Below, piece by piece: positions 20,587 to 28,105 of a DNA stretch of 64,000 bases (positions are counted from its first letter, which is position 1; the number at the start of each line of letters is the position of its first letter). The position numbers were made by a program, and so were the translations under genes. A model generated the notes under the pieces. The model did not search any database. It was not told where the DNA came from and saw only the letters and a program-made list of their open reading frames with translations. Source of the DNA: Nitrospira sp. Ga0074138 (GTDB taxonomy: Bacteria > Nitrospirota > Nitrospiria > Nitrospirales > Nitrospiraceae); NCBI GenBank assembly GCA_001464735.1, contig LNDU01000042.1:39770-103769 (forward strand), written 5' to 3'.

Positions 20587-20949
20587 GTGAGGCCGGTCAT
20601 GGGAACTGAACCCAGGCTGGGGAGCAAGGTTTTCTACAAAATCGGAGAAGTGAGTCAGTTGACGAAGCTTCCCGCGTATGTGCTCCGTTTCTGGGAATCT
20701 CAGTTTACGTTTCTGAAGCCAAAAAAGAGTCGAGGGAATCAACGCCTCTATGTTCAACGAGATGTTGAAACCGTGCTGGAAATCAAGCGGATGCTTTATG
20801 AGGAGGGACATACCCTCGATGGTGTTAAGCGATACTGGGTACGTCGTGGGCGCGCTGCGTCTCGTAAGCTGCGTCCAAGAGAGGTTGCTAAAAAGTTGAG
20901 AGGCGATCTCCAAGTTATTCTCAAAATTATCGACTCGCATTCAGCATGA
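20587..20949 (+). CDS. MerR-family transcriptional regulator
   Basis: A 120-residue protein with a MerR helix-turn-helix: FYKIGEVSQLTKLPAYVLRFWESQF at residues about 15-40, then GNQRLYVQRDVETVLEIKRML. It is short, with no ligand-binding domain after the dimerisation helix, as in the MerR proteins that follow ihfA in many genomes. An ATG at 20599 is an alternative start. The regulated genes are unknown. Confidence 0.85.
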   Translation: MRPVMGTEPRLGSKVFYKIGEVSQLTKLPAYVLRFWESQFTFLKPKKSRGNQRLYVQRDVETVLEIKRMLYEEGHTLDGVKRYWVRRGRAASRKLRPREVAKKLRGDLQVILKIIDSHSA

Positions 20950-21023
20950 GAAAAGGGTAGGTTCACTGAAAACAATCCCCTGATCATCGGTTACGATGAG
21001 GATGCCCAGAGTTATGAACGTGT

Positions 21024-21100
21024 CGGGGCGTAGCGCAGCCCGGTAGCGCACTCGCTTGGGGTGCGAGTGGTCGTGGGTTCAAATCCCGCCGCCCCGACCA
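21024..21100 (+). tRNA. tRNA-Pro (anticodon GGG)
   Basis: A 77-base cloverleaf including encoded CCA. Acceptor CGGGGCG pairs with CGCCCCG before ACCA. The anticodon stem CTCGC/GCGAG encloses the loop TTGGGGT, giving anticodon GGG, which reads CCC and CCU. The T loop is GTTCAAAT. The D arm AGCGCAGCCCGGTAGCGC is normal. Confidence 0.96.
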
Positions 21101-21121
21101 GTTTGTTTCGTCCAGTATGAA

Positions 21122-21156
21122 GAGCATTTGGAGTTGGGGAGTATCGCCAAATGCTC
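21122..21156 (+). repeat. Perfect 10-bp hairpin between tRNA-Pro and surE
   Basis: GAGCATTTGG at 21122-21131 is exactly complementary to CCAAATGCTC at 21147-21156, with a 15-base loop. It lies between the tRNA 3' end and the intrinsic terminator at 21170. It could be a processing signal for the tRNA transcript or the stem of a small RNA. Confidence 0.5.
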
Positions 21157-21169
21157 GGTTTGGACATCG

Positions 21170-21193
21170 GAGCTGCCTCGGGCAGCTCTTTTT
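21170..21193 (+). terminator. Intrinsic terminator after tRNA-Pro
   Basis: GAGCTGCC at 21170-21177, loop TCG, GGCAGCTC at 21181-21188, then TTTTT. An 8-bp GC-rich stem with a T-run just before the surE start is a standard Rho-independent terminator and ends the tRNA transcript. Confidence 0.85.
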
Positions 21194-21201
21194 GTTGAAG
21201 C

Positions 21202-22020
21202 ATGACCATGCGCATCCTCGTCACCAATGATGATGGTATCCAATCGCCGGGCATCGCAGCTTTGGCAAAGGCACTTGCTGTGATCGGTGAAGTCTGGATT
21301 GTTGCTCCAGATCGGGAACGCACGGCCGTCGCGCACGCCGTGACATTGCATAAGCCATTGCGTCTCCACCAACTGAGTCCACGCACGTATGCCGTGAATG
21401 GGACTCCAGTGGATTGCGTGAATCTTGCGCTGCTGAAAGTCATGCCGAAACCGCCAGCCATTGTCGTCTCCGGTATTAACAAAGGGGTTAACCTTGGTGA
21501 TGATGTGCTGTATTCAGGGACCGTGTCGGCGGCGATGGAAGGGACCATCCTTGGCATCCCGTCCGTAGCCGTGTCGCAAGAAGGGCAGGAGAAATTTCGA
21601 TTTGAAATTGGCGCGATCTATGCCGCACGTGTCACGCGTCTTGTTCTTACTCATGGTCTGCCCGAGGAGACGCTTTTGAACGTGAATATCCCAGATCGTC
21701 CGCAACGAGGCATGAGAGGCGTCCGAGTCACCTGTCTCAGCCGAAGGCGGTTTGATAATCCCATCATTGAAAAACTTGATCCGCACGGACGCAAATATTA
21801 CTGGATCGCAGGTCAGCGCGTCTCGTGGAGCCGTAGTAAGGATGCTGACCACGAGGCGATCGAAGAAGGTTTTGTCTCCATCACGCCGATCCGCCTGGAT
21901 AGTACGCACCATGGCGTGCTGGATCATTTCCGTGCGTGGGAGCCCATCATGAATCGGGCGATCAAGAAATCTCAATCGCTTGGTCGCAGATCGAGCCGTA
22001 CTGGGCAACGAGAGGCGTGA
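21202..22020 (+). CDS. surE: 5'/3'-nucleotidase SurE
   Basis: A 272-residue metal-dependent nucleotidase acting on nucleoside monophosphates in stationary phase. It has the N-terminal [16 protein letters not shown] metal site, [14 protein letters not shown], and the [25 protein letters not shown] block with its conserved Asn and Ser. A second ATG at 21208 also fits. Its TGA overlaps the ATG of the DedA-family gene (TGATG). Confidence 0.95.
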   Translation: MTMRILVTNDDGIQSPGIAALAKALAVIGEVWIVAPDRERTAVAHAVTLHKPLRLHQLSPRTYAVNGTPVDCVNLALLKVMPKPPAIVVSGINKGVNLGDDVLYSGTVSAAMEGTILGIPSVAVSQEGQEKFRFEIGAIYAARVTRLVLTHGLPEETLLNVNIPDRPQRGMRGVRVTCLSRRRFDNPIIEKLDPHGRKYYWIAGQRVSWSRSKDADHEAIEEGFVSITPIRLDSTHHGVLDHFRAWEPIMNRAIKKSQSLGRRSSRTGQREA

Positions 22021-22655
22021 TGGGAGGGTTGATCGAAGCCATCATCGGTGAGTTGAGCCGGTTTGTCATCGCGTGTATCTCACGATTTGGCTATGGGGGG
22101 ATCCTCTTCACGATGGCCGTTGAAAGTGCCTGCATTCCGCTGCCGAGCGAAATCATCATGCCGTTTTCAGGCTATCTGGTCACGACTGGACAGTTTACGA
22201 TGCTCGGCGTCACGCTGGCCGGAGCAGTCGGCAATGTGCTCGGTTCGATCGTGGCCTACTACGGAGGGGTCTGGGGCGGACGACCGTTTGCAGAGCGCTA
22301 TGGACCGTATTTCCTGGTCTCGCACCACGATCTGGATGTGGCCGATCGCTGGTTTGCAAAATATGGTGAAGCTGCAGTCTTTTTTGGCAGAATGCTCCCG
22401 GTTGTGCGGACGTTCATCTCGCTCCCGGCTGGTATTGCCAAGATGAATTTTCCGCGGTTCGTCGTCTTCACCTTTGTTGGAGCGTTGCCCTGGTGCTATC
22501 TCCTCGCCTATATCGGTGTGAAAATGGGTGAACAGTGGGAACATCTTCGGGATTACTTTCATCAATTCGACATTGTCATCGGGCTTTTCCTGGCCCTTGC
22601 CCTCGGATATTTTCTCTGGTCCCATTGGCCGAAGCGTAGACCCACGACTCCATAG
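22020..22655 (+). CDS. DedA-family inner-membrane protein
   Basis: About 211 residues with several membrane helices. It has the DedA/VTT-domain features ACIPLPSEIIMPFSGYL (about residues 39-55), GSIVAYYGG, and the FFGRMLPVVRTFISLPAG block with the conserved Arg residues. DedA proteins help move undecaprenyl phosphate or other lipids across the membrane. I use the ATG overlapping the surE stop, because a longer frame would lie within surE. Confidence 0.88.
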   Translation: MGGLIEAIIGELSRFVIACISRFGYGGILFTMAVESACIPLPSEIIMPFSGYLVTTGQFTMLGVTLAGAVGNVLGSIVAYYGGVWGGRPFAERYGPYFLVSHHDLDVADRWFAKYGEAAVFFGRMLPVVRTFISLPAGIAKMNFPRFVVFTFVGALPWCYLLAYIGVKMGEQWEHLRDYFHQFDIVIGLFLALALGYFLWSHWPKRRPTTP

Positions 22656-22666
22656 CGGGCCTTCAC

Positions 22667-24145
22667 ATGCTCAAGATCTACAATACGCTGACCGGAAAGA
22701 AAGAGCCGTTTGAGCCGATTGTGCCGAACACGGCACGTATGTACGTCTGTGGCGTGACAGTCTATGACTACTGTCATATCGGCCATGCACGGAGTGCGCT
22801 GGTTTTCGACGTGCTCCGGCGTTACTTGGAATACAGTGGCTATGCGGTGACCTTCGTGAAGAACTTCACCGATGTCGATGACAAGATTATCAAGCGGGCA
22901 CTTGAACAGGGTGTTTCGTGTGATGCCGTGACGGCCAAATACATTCAGGCCTACCATGAGGATATGGGTAAGCTGGGAATCCGCGCTGCGACGGAAGAGC
23001 CGAAGGCCACGGAGCATATAACAGACATCATTCAGCTCACGGAGAGATTAGTCGCCAAGGGGTTGGCTTACGTCGTGGCCGGAGATGTGTATTTTGAAGT
23101 CTCCAAATATCCAGAATATGGAAGACTGTCAAAACGACGGCTGGAGGACTTGCAAGCCGGTGCGCGTGTGGAGGTGGATGAACGCAAGCACCACGCGATG
23201 GACTTTGCCCTATGGAAGAGCAGTAAGCCCGGTGAACCGGCATGGGAAAGCCTCTGGGGACCAGGGCGACCTGGCTGGCATATCGAGTGCTCTGCTATGT
23301 CGATCCGGCACCTCGGGGAGACCTTTGATATCCATGGCGGAGGGATGGATCTCATTTTCCCACACCATGAGAACGAGATTGCGCAGTCCTGTGGCGCAAC
23401 CGGCAAAGAGTTCGCTCGCTATTGGGTCCACAATGGGTTTGTCCAAATCAATAAAGAGAAGATGTCGAAGTCGCTGGGGAACTTCTTCACGATCCGGGAG
23501 ATTTTCGAGAAGTCGGAATGGCCGGAGGATGTGACGGGAGAGATCTTGCGGTGCTTTCTTCTTTCGACCCATTACCACGGACCGCTCGATTTTTCCGATC
23601 AGGCATTGAAAGAAGCCAAAAGCGCCTTGAACGGGTTCTATGACCTCTTTGGCCGATTAGGTGAGCCGGGAGGGAAGGCGATCGTGGGCCAGGGGCTTGA
23701 TCAGGCTTTGGACCGCTGTAGGGCTGCGTTCATGTCTGCGATGGATGATGACCTCAACACACCGATGGCGATAGCCTCTCTGCAAGCCTTGCGAAGTGAT
23801 GTCAACAAACTACTCGCAGTCGGACTCTCTACAGAAGGGAGACAGACTGCACGACAAGCGTTTCGTTCCTTCGGTGCCGTGTTGGGATTGTTTCAATTAG
23901 ACCGGTGGGATTTCAATGTCCGCGTTGAGCCAAAAGCTGCTCACCTTGCTCTTGCAACCTTCGCTCCAACAGTCACTGTAGAGCCCGTGATGACAGATGT
24001 GCAGATAGAAACCAAACTGGCAGAGCGGATTGACGCCAAGAAGTGTAAAGACTTCAAGCGGGCCGATGTAATTAGGGAAGAACTCAAATCACTGGGAATT
24101 ACGATCGAGGACAAGCCCGATGGGACCAGCCGGTGGAAGCGCTGA
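22667..24145 (+). CDS. cysS: Cysteinyl-tRNA synthetase
   Basis: A 492-residue class I synthetase. The HIGH motif is in YDYCHIGHARSA (about residues 34-40), KMSKS in NKEKMSKSLGN (about 268), and the zinc-site residues are around CGVTVYD and HIECSAMS. The C-terminal DALR domain is present. It overlaps rlmB by 26 bases; the cysS-rlmB pair is common in bacteria. Confidence 0.97.
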   Translation: MLKIYNTLTGKKEPFEPIVPNTARMYVCGVTVYDYCHIGHARSALVFDVLRRYLEYSGYAVTFVKNFTDVDDKIIKRALEQGVSCDAVTAKYIQAYHEDMGKLGIRAATEEPKATEHITDIIQLTERLVAKGLAYVVAGDVYFEVSKYPEYGRLSKRRLEDLQAGARVEVDERKHHAMDFALWKSSKPGEPAWESLWGPGRPGWHIECSAMSIRHLGETFDIHGGGMDLIFPHHENEIAQSCGATGKEFARYWVHNGFVQINKEKMSKSLGNFFTIREIFEKSEWPEDVTGEILRCFLLSTHYHGPLDFSDQALKEAKSALNGFYDLFGRLGEPGGKAIVGQGLDQALDRCRAAFMSAMDDDLNTPMAIASLQALRSDVNKLLAVGLSTEGRQTARQAFRSFGAVLGLFQLDRWDFNVRVEPKAAHLALATFAPTVTVEPVMTDVQIETKLAERIDAKKCKDFKRADVIREELKSLGITIEDKPDGTSRWKR

Positions 24146-24893
24146 GGCGCAAGAAATTCTCTACGGCCTCCATGCCGTACGTGAAGCCCTGAAAGCCGGA
24201 AACAGACCATTGCAACGCATGTTGGTCCTTCGGACCGATAAACAGTTCACCGATCTGGTGCAACTGGCTCGATCACGCCGCGTTCCGATTCATGTTCAGC
24301 CTCTGACCTCCTTTGACCGTCTGGTTCCCAACGGCAAGCACCAAGGCGTCGTGGCCTTTACCTCAGCAAAAGCCTATGAGACGGAGGAGTCGATCCTCGC
24401 TCGAGCAGTCGAACGGCATGAGGCGCCCCTGTTGGTCATCTTGGACGGAGTCGAAGATCCACACAATCTCGGCGCCGTGCTTCGGACAGCAGAGGGAGCT
24501 GGTGCCCACGGAGTGTTTATTCCTGAACGCCGGGCTGCCGGACTGACCTCAGTGGTGGCCAAGGCTTCGGCCGGAGCGATCGATCATATTCCCGTTGCAC
24601 GCGTAACAAACATGAGCAGATCGATCGAGTCATTGAAGACGGCTGGAGTGTGGATCTACGGGGTAACACCCTCGGCGAACAAAATATTTACGGATGTCGA
24701 CCTACGAGAACCGGTTGGACTCGTTCTGGGAGGAGAGGGAACAGGAATCAGACCTGGTGTCTTGCAACATTGCGATGAATGCGTCCGCATTCCTCTGAGC
24801 GGCAAGGTCGAATCGTTGAATGTGTCCGCTGCGGCAGCCATCGTCCTCTTTGAGGTGGTTCGTCAACGCCGAATAACCCAGAACCAGGTCTGA
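24120..24893 (+). CDS. rlmB: 23S rRNA (guanosine-2'-O)-methyltransferase RlmB
   Basis: A 257-residue SPOUT-class methyltransferase that modifies G2251 of 23S rRNA. The N-terminal substrate domain begins EILYGLHAVREALK. The knotted C-terminal domain has DGVEDPHNLGAVLRTAEGAG, LGGEGTGIRPGVL and IPLSGKVESLNVSAAAAI, which are the SPOUT motifs 1-3. It starts inside the end of cysS and ends two bases from the convergent luxR-type gene. Confidence 0.95.
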   Translation: MGPAGGSAEAQEILYGLHAVREALKAGNRPLQRMLVLRTDKQFTDLVQLARSRRVPIHVQPLTSFDRLVPNGKHQGVVAFTSAKAYETEESILARAVERHEAPLLVILDGVEDPHNLGAVLRTAEGAGAHGVFIPERRAAGLTSVVAKASAGAIDHIPVARVTNMSRSIESLKTAGVWIYGVTPSANKIFTDVDLREPVGLVLGGEGTGIRPGVLQHCDECVRIPLSGKVESLNVSAAAAIVLFEVVRQRRITQNQV

Positions 24894-24895
24894 CG

Positions 24896-25174
24896 CTACC
24901 GGATCTTGAGGTCCCCGCCATGGATGGCTGTCTTCAGCAGTTGAGCCGTATTCGACACGCGCATTTTTTTCATCATATTGGCGCGATGCGCTTCAACGGT
25001 TTTGACGCTGATCTTCAGCCGTTGCCCGATTTCCTTGTTCTTAAATCCTGCCCAAATCAATTCCAAAATTTCCTGTTCGCGTGACGTAAGCGATTCAGGC
25101 CGTTTTGTACGCGCAGGAGGTTCAAGATTGGCAAGAGATTTTCGAGGCCGTGGCTTTCCAGTTGTCTTCGGCAT
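24896..25174 (-). CDS. Small LuxR-type (GerE HTH) DNA-binding protein
   Basis: A 92-residue protein that is almost only a LuxR/GerE helix-turn-helix: LTSREQEILELIWAGFKNKEIGQRL then VKTVEAHRANMMKKM (about residues 29-70). It has no receiver or ligand domain. It is convergent with rlmB and divergent from the prepilin peptidase gene, so it may regulate the pilus genes. A short orphan HTH protein of this kind needs another signal source, or acts by its own level. Confidence 0.8.
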   Translation of the reverse strand: MPKTTGKPRPRKSLANLEPPARTKRPESLTSREQEILELIWAGFKNKEIGQRLKISVKTVEAHRANMMKKMRVSNTAQLLKTAIHGGDLKIR

Positions 25175-25213
25175 AATAGTTAGTTCTCCATACTAGGTAG
25201 GTCTATGCTTCAG

Positions 25214-25243
25214 GTATACTCATATACGCAGACGTGAATCACG
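25214..25243. promoter_or_regulatory. Two palindromes in the luxR-type / pilD divergent region
   Basis: GTATACTCATATAC (25214-25227; arms GTATA/TATAC) and CGTGAATCACG (25233-25243; an 11-base odd palindrome) lie within 30 bases, between the divergent LuxR-type gene and the prepilin peptidase gene. Dyads of this size are typical binding sites for LuxR-type dimers. That this particular protein binds them is inference. Confidence 0.35.
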
Positions 25244-25344
25244 CCTCTTCGAGTGCACCATTATGGAATGATCTTTCACGAATGTAAAGAAAGGTACTTC
25301 GGCCCTAGTAGGGTTACTGGGTAAGGAAAGAACTCTGAGCAATT

Positions 25345-26130
25345 ATGCATGATGGACCAATCCTGTTCCCACTCCTAATTGTCGGTCTTTTTGGTGCACT
25401 CATCGGCAGCTTTCTCAACGTCTGTATCTACCGGTTGCCACGGCAGGAATCGGTCGCGTGGCCCGGCTCTCATTGTCCAAGCTGCTCTCATCCCATTGCC
25501 TGGTTCGATAACATTCCAATCATCAGTTACTTCGTTTTGGCTGGACGGTGCAGGCATTGTGCGGTGCGCATTCCTTTCCGCTATCCCATGGTCGAGATCC
25601 TGAATGCCATGGGTTATGTAGGGCTCTTCTGGTTTTTCGGCTCAGGTTGGGCTGCAGCGGCCTATTCCCTGCTCTATTCAGCTCTCCTCGTGGTAGCAGG
25701 AACGGATCTTTCTCATAAGATCATCCCCAATGCCGTCACGTTTCCGGGGATCATTATGGGCCTCGTCTGTGCCACCACTGTCCTACCCCTCGGTTTCCTG
25801 GATAGCTTGCTGGGACTTCTCGTCGGAGGAGGAATCCTCTGGCTGTTGGCATGGGCAAGCCCCTATCTCTTCGGAAAAGAGGGGATGGGAGGAGGGGACA
25901 TCAAGCTTCTGGCGATGATAGGCGCGTTTCTGGGATGGAAGCCTGCCCTAATGACGATCATGGTAGGGTCGCTCCTGGGATCACTCGTGGGGGTTACCCT
26001 CATTGCAACGCAGGTCATCAAGCGCGAAGACTATATTCCTTTCGGACCCTTTCTGGTGTGCGGTGCATTGGTGGCACTATTCTTTGGCCATTCTCTCCTT
26101 GATTGGTATCAAGGCCTCTTGGCTGGATAA
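25345..26130 (+). CDS. pilD: Type IV prepilin peptidase / N-methyltransferase
   Basis: A 261-residue polytopic membrane protease that cleaves and methylates prepilins. The N-terminal domain has two CxxC pairs (CPSC and CRHC, with FRYPMVE after them). The two catalytic aspartates are in GTDLSHKIIPN and GMGGGDIKLL. It precedes two minor-pilin gene sets, which provide its substrates. Confidence 0.95.
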   Translation: MHDGPILFPLLIVGLFGALIGSFLNVCIYRLPRQESVAWPGSHCPSCSHPIAWFDNIPIISYFVLAGRCRHCAVRIPFRYPMVEILNAMGYVGLFWFFGSGWAAAAYSLLYSALLVVAGTDLSHKIIPNAVTFPGIIMGLVCATTVLPLGFLDSLLGLLVGGGILWLLAWASPYLFGKEGMGGGDIKLLAMIGAFLGWKPALMTIMVGSLLGSLVGVTLIATQVIKREDYIPFGPFLVCGALVALFFGHSLLDWYQGLLAG

Positions 26131-26160
26131 CGGCTCCCATGGCCGATCCCCCCATTTCGT

Positions 26161-26193
26161 ACTGTATCTCTTCTGTCAAGAACTGTATCTCTT
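26161..26193 (+). repeat. Direct repeat of 12 bases with a 21-base period
   Basis: ACTGTATCTCTT occurs at 26161-26172 and again at 26182-26193, two helical turns apart, with a weaker ACTGTTCC at 26199. It is in the 296-base interval between pilD and the first pilin gene. No gene is supported in this interval. The repeat could be an operator. Confidence 0.4.
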
Positions 26194-26366
26194 GAGGTAC
26201 TGTTCCTATCCGCGATCATTTCCTTCCATCTAGATGGTGTGTCTTCCAGGTCAACCCGCACCTTTCTCCTATTGGCGCTACTTGGTTCCATCGATTCAAT
26301 AGCTTAGGGAATCCCAGCCAGCCCTTGTTTGGTAGAGAGTTAATTCATGAGGGCTCCAGCTATGAG

Positions 26367-26382
26367 TGGCACAAGTCTTGAC
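26367..26382 (+). promoter_or_regulatory. Possible sigma-54 promoter of the first minor-pilin set
   Basis: TGGCACAAGTCTTGAC fits the -24/-12 pattern TGGCAC-N5-TTGC except that the key C at -12 is A. It sits 45 bases before the first pilin ATG. The same bases also contain TTGACA, which could be a sigma-70 -35 box without a clear -10, so the sigma factor is not decided. Confidence 0.3.
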
Positions 26383-26426
26383 ATAGCCTCGGATCAGCAA
26401 GCCAGTGCAGACATTGTGAGGAGAGT

Positions 26427-26858
26427 ATGAAGCAAGAAGGCAAGACATTGATGGAGCTCATGGTGGTCGTGGCGATTATAGGGATGGTCGCCACCATGGC
26501 CCTTCCCAATTACTCGCTCCTCAACTCGCGCACTCAGATCCGTTGTACGACTGAAGAAATTGCTTCGGAACTACGCCTTGCACGCCAGCTGGCGATGACC
26601 TATCGGGATCGTGTTCGAATCATCGTCGACCAGGAACAGCAGGCTCTTACTACTCAGTTCGTCAACAGCGCGACCACGCATCACATCTATCGCTATGGAG
26701 GAAAGGGGATTGTGATCGAAGAGCCCAGCGCAGGGCCGGAAATCCTCTTCCATCCAAGCGGACGCTCGGCCAGTGCCACGACGATTGAACTTCACAGCTT
26801 AGAAGGGCAGACCCAGCAGCTCACCGTGAGCATTACGGGTCGGGTATCACTCCTATGA
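26427..26858 (+). CDS. FimT/GspH-type minor pseudopilin, set 1
   Basis: A 143-residue prepilin. Cleavage is predicted after Gly in QEGKTLMELM, with the Glu at mature position 5, then the hydrophobic helix VVVAIIGMVATMALP. The globular part matches GspH/FimT. GGAGAG lies before the ATG. It overlaps the next gene by 4 bases. It probably forms part of the tip/priming complex of type IV pili. Confidence 0.85.
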   Translation: MKQEGKTLMELMVVVAIIGMVATMALPNYSLLNSRTQIRCTTEEIASELRLARQLAMTYRDRVRIIVDQEQQALTTQFVNSATTHHIYRYGGKGIVIEEPSAGPEILFHPSGRSASATTIELHSLEGQTQQLTVSITGRVSLL

Positions 26859-27340
26859 GACGAACGATGAAGAATGACGGTTTCAGTCTGATCGAAGTGA
26901 TGGTGGCGATGGTGATTGCAGGAGTTGCACTGATGGGTACTTTGGGCGCAGTGGAAGTGTCGTCTAGGCACATACGACAGGGCGGCTTGAACAGTAAGGC
27001 GATCGAGTTGGCCCAGGCCAGGTTGGAAGCAAAACGTTCCTGTCGTTGGCAGTCCCTCCTGGACGATGACCTCGATCACGATGGTATTCCAGAAACGCTC
27101 ATGGCCGATGATGGCCAAGGCTCTGACATAACTGCGGGTGATGGGATCTACACATCCGGCTACGAGCGTGACGGGGTGACGGTCGTGTGGACGATTGAAG
27201 CTGAACGTCCAGGGCCACTGCGTTCCACCACCATGGTGAGGCTTCGAGCGGTGGCATCTTATTCCGGCCTTAACGGGCACAAGAGAGAAGTGCAGGTGGC
27301 AACCATTCGAACCAATCCAAACTTTGTGGGGCAACGATGA
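26855..27340 (+). CDS. PilV-type minor pilin, set 1
   Basis: A 161-residue prepilin with cleavage site NDGFSLIEVM (Glu5 present) and the helix VAMVIAGVALMGTLGAVE. The rest contains an Asp-rich stretch (DDDLDHDGIPETLMADDGQG, about 67-86) that could bind calcium. It overlaps the PilW-like gene by 4 bases, so the whole set is one operon. Confidence 0.82.
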   Translation: MRRTMKNDGFSLIEVMVAMVIAGVALMGTLGAVEVSSRHIRQGGLNSKAIELAQARLEAKRSCRWQSLLDDDLDHDGIPETLMADDGQGSDITAGDGIYTSGYERDGVTVVWTIEAERPGPLRSTTMVRLRAVASYSGLNGHKREVQVATIRTNPNFVGQR

Positions 27341-28095
27341 ATCAAGGAAATGTCACCAGGTCGGCTAGGTGGAGCCAGCACTCCATCGGCCTTGTATTCG
27401 ACGAGGGTGGAGTGTGTCTGACCGAATTGATGGTCAGTTTGACGGCCGGAGTGATCGTATTGGCTGCAGCGTTGAATGCCTTCAATGTCGCGCAGGTCCA
27501 TGCGAGCAAACAGCAAAAGGACCTGAGACACCAGCAAGACCTCCGATTAGGGCTAGAGGTGTTCGAACAAGAAGTTCGATTGGCGGTTGCCGAGTCGATC
27601 GTCTCGGCGACTCCAGATGAATTTCGCTTTCATGCCAATATCAGTGCCCTTCGAACGGTAACAACTGGTTCGGTTGTACCGGGACAATCAGTGATTACGG
27701 TGCAGGATGGCAGTGGATGGAGTGAGGGAAAGACCATCATCATTTGTAGCCAGCAGGCCTGCGAAGCGCATCGACTCTCCCGTTCAGGGCAGCATTATCA
27801 GCTGACCTTGACTGAGCCGGTGGCCTTGTCCTTTCCCCCCGGTGCCTCTGTAGAAGTGAACAATCGGGTGGGCTATTACACCAAGCGAGATGAAAACGGA
27901 ACGGTGAAGCTTATGCGGGTGGTGGACGGAGGAGCGAATACATTCATCGGAGACTTGGAAAATCTACATTTTTCGTATTGGGACGAGCATGGGCATGTCA
28001 CGCAGCAGCCATCGCTCGTAAAGCGAGTCGTGCTCGAAATTGAATCGAATCACTCCCAGCATCGAATGATGCGGGAAGTGAGCCTTCGATCATAG
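27337..28095 (+). CDS. PilW-type minor pilin, set 1
   Basis: A 252-residue prepilin with a long N-terminal leader (about 25 residues) before EGGVCLTELMVSLTAG, where Glu5 follows the cleaved Gly. The size and order after PilV suit PilW. Cys residues at mature position 2 and in the ICSQQAC segment may form a disulfide. Confidence 0.8.
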   Translation: MNQGNVTRSARWSQHSIGLVFDEGGVCLTELMVSLTAGVIVLAAALNAFNVAQVHASKQQKDLRHQQDLRLGLEVFEQEVRLAVAESIVSATPDEFRFHANISALRTVTTGSVVPGQSVITVQDGSGWSEGKTIIICSQQACEAHRLSRSGQHYQLTLTEPVALSFPPGASVEVNNRVGYYTKRDENGTVKLMRVVDGGANTFIGDLENLHFSYWDEHGHVTQQPSLVKRVVLEIESNHSQHRMMREVSLRS

Positions 28096-28105
28096 GAGTG
28101 AAGAC

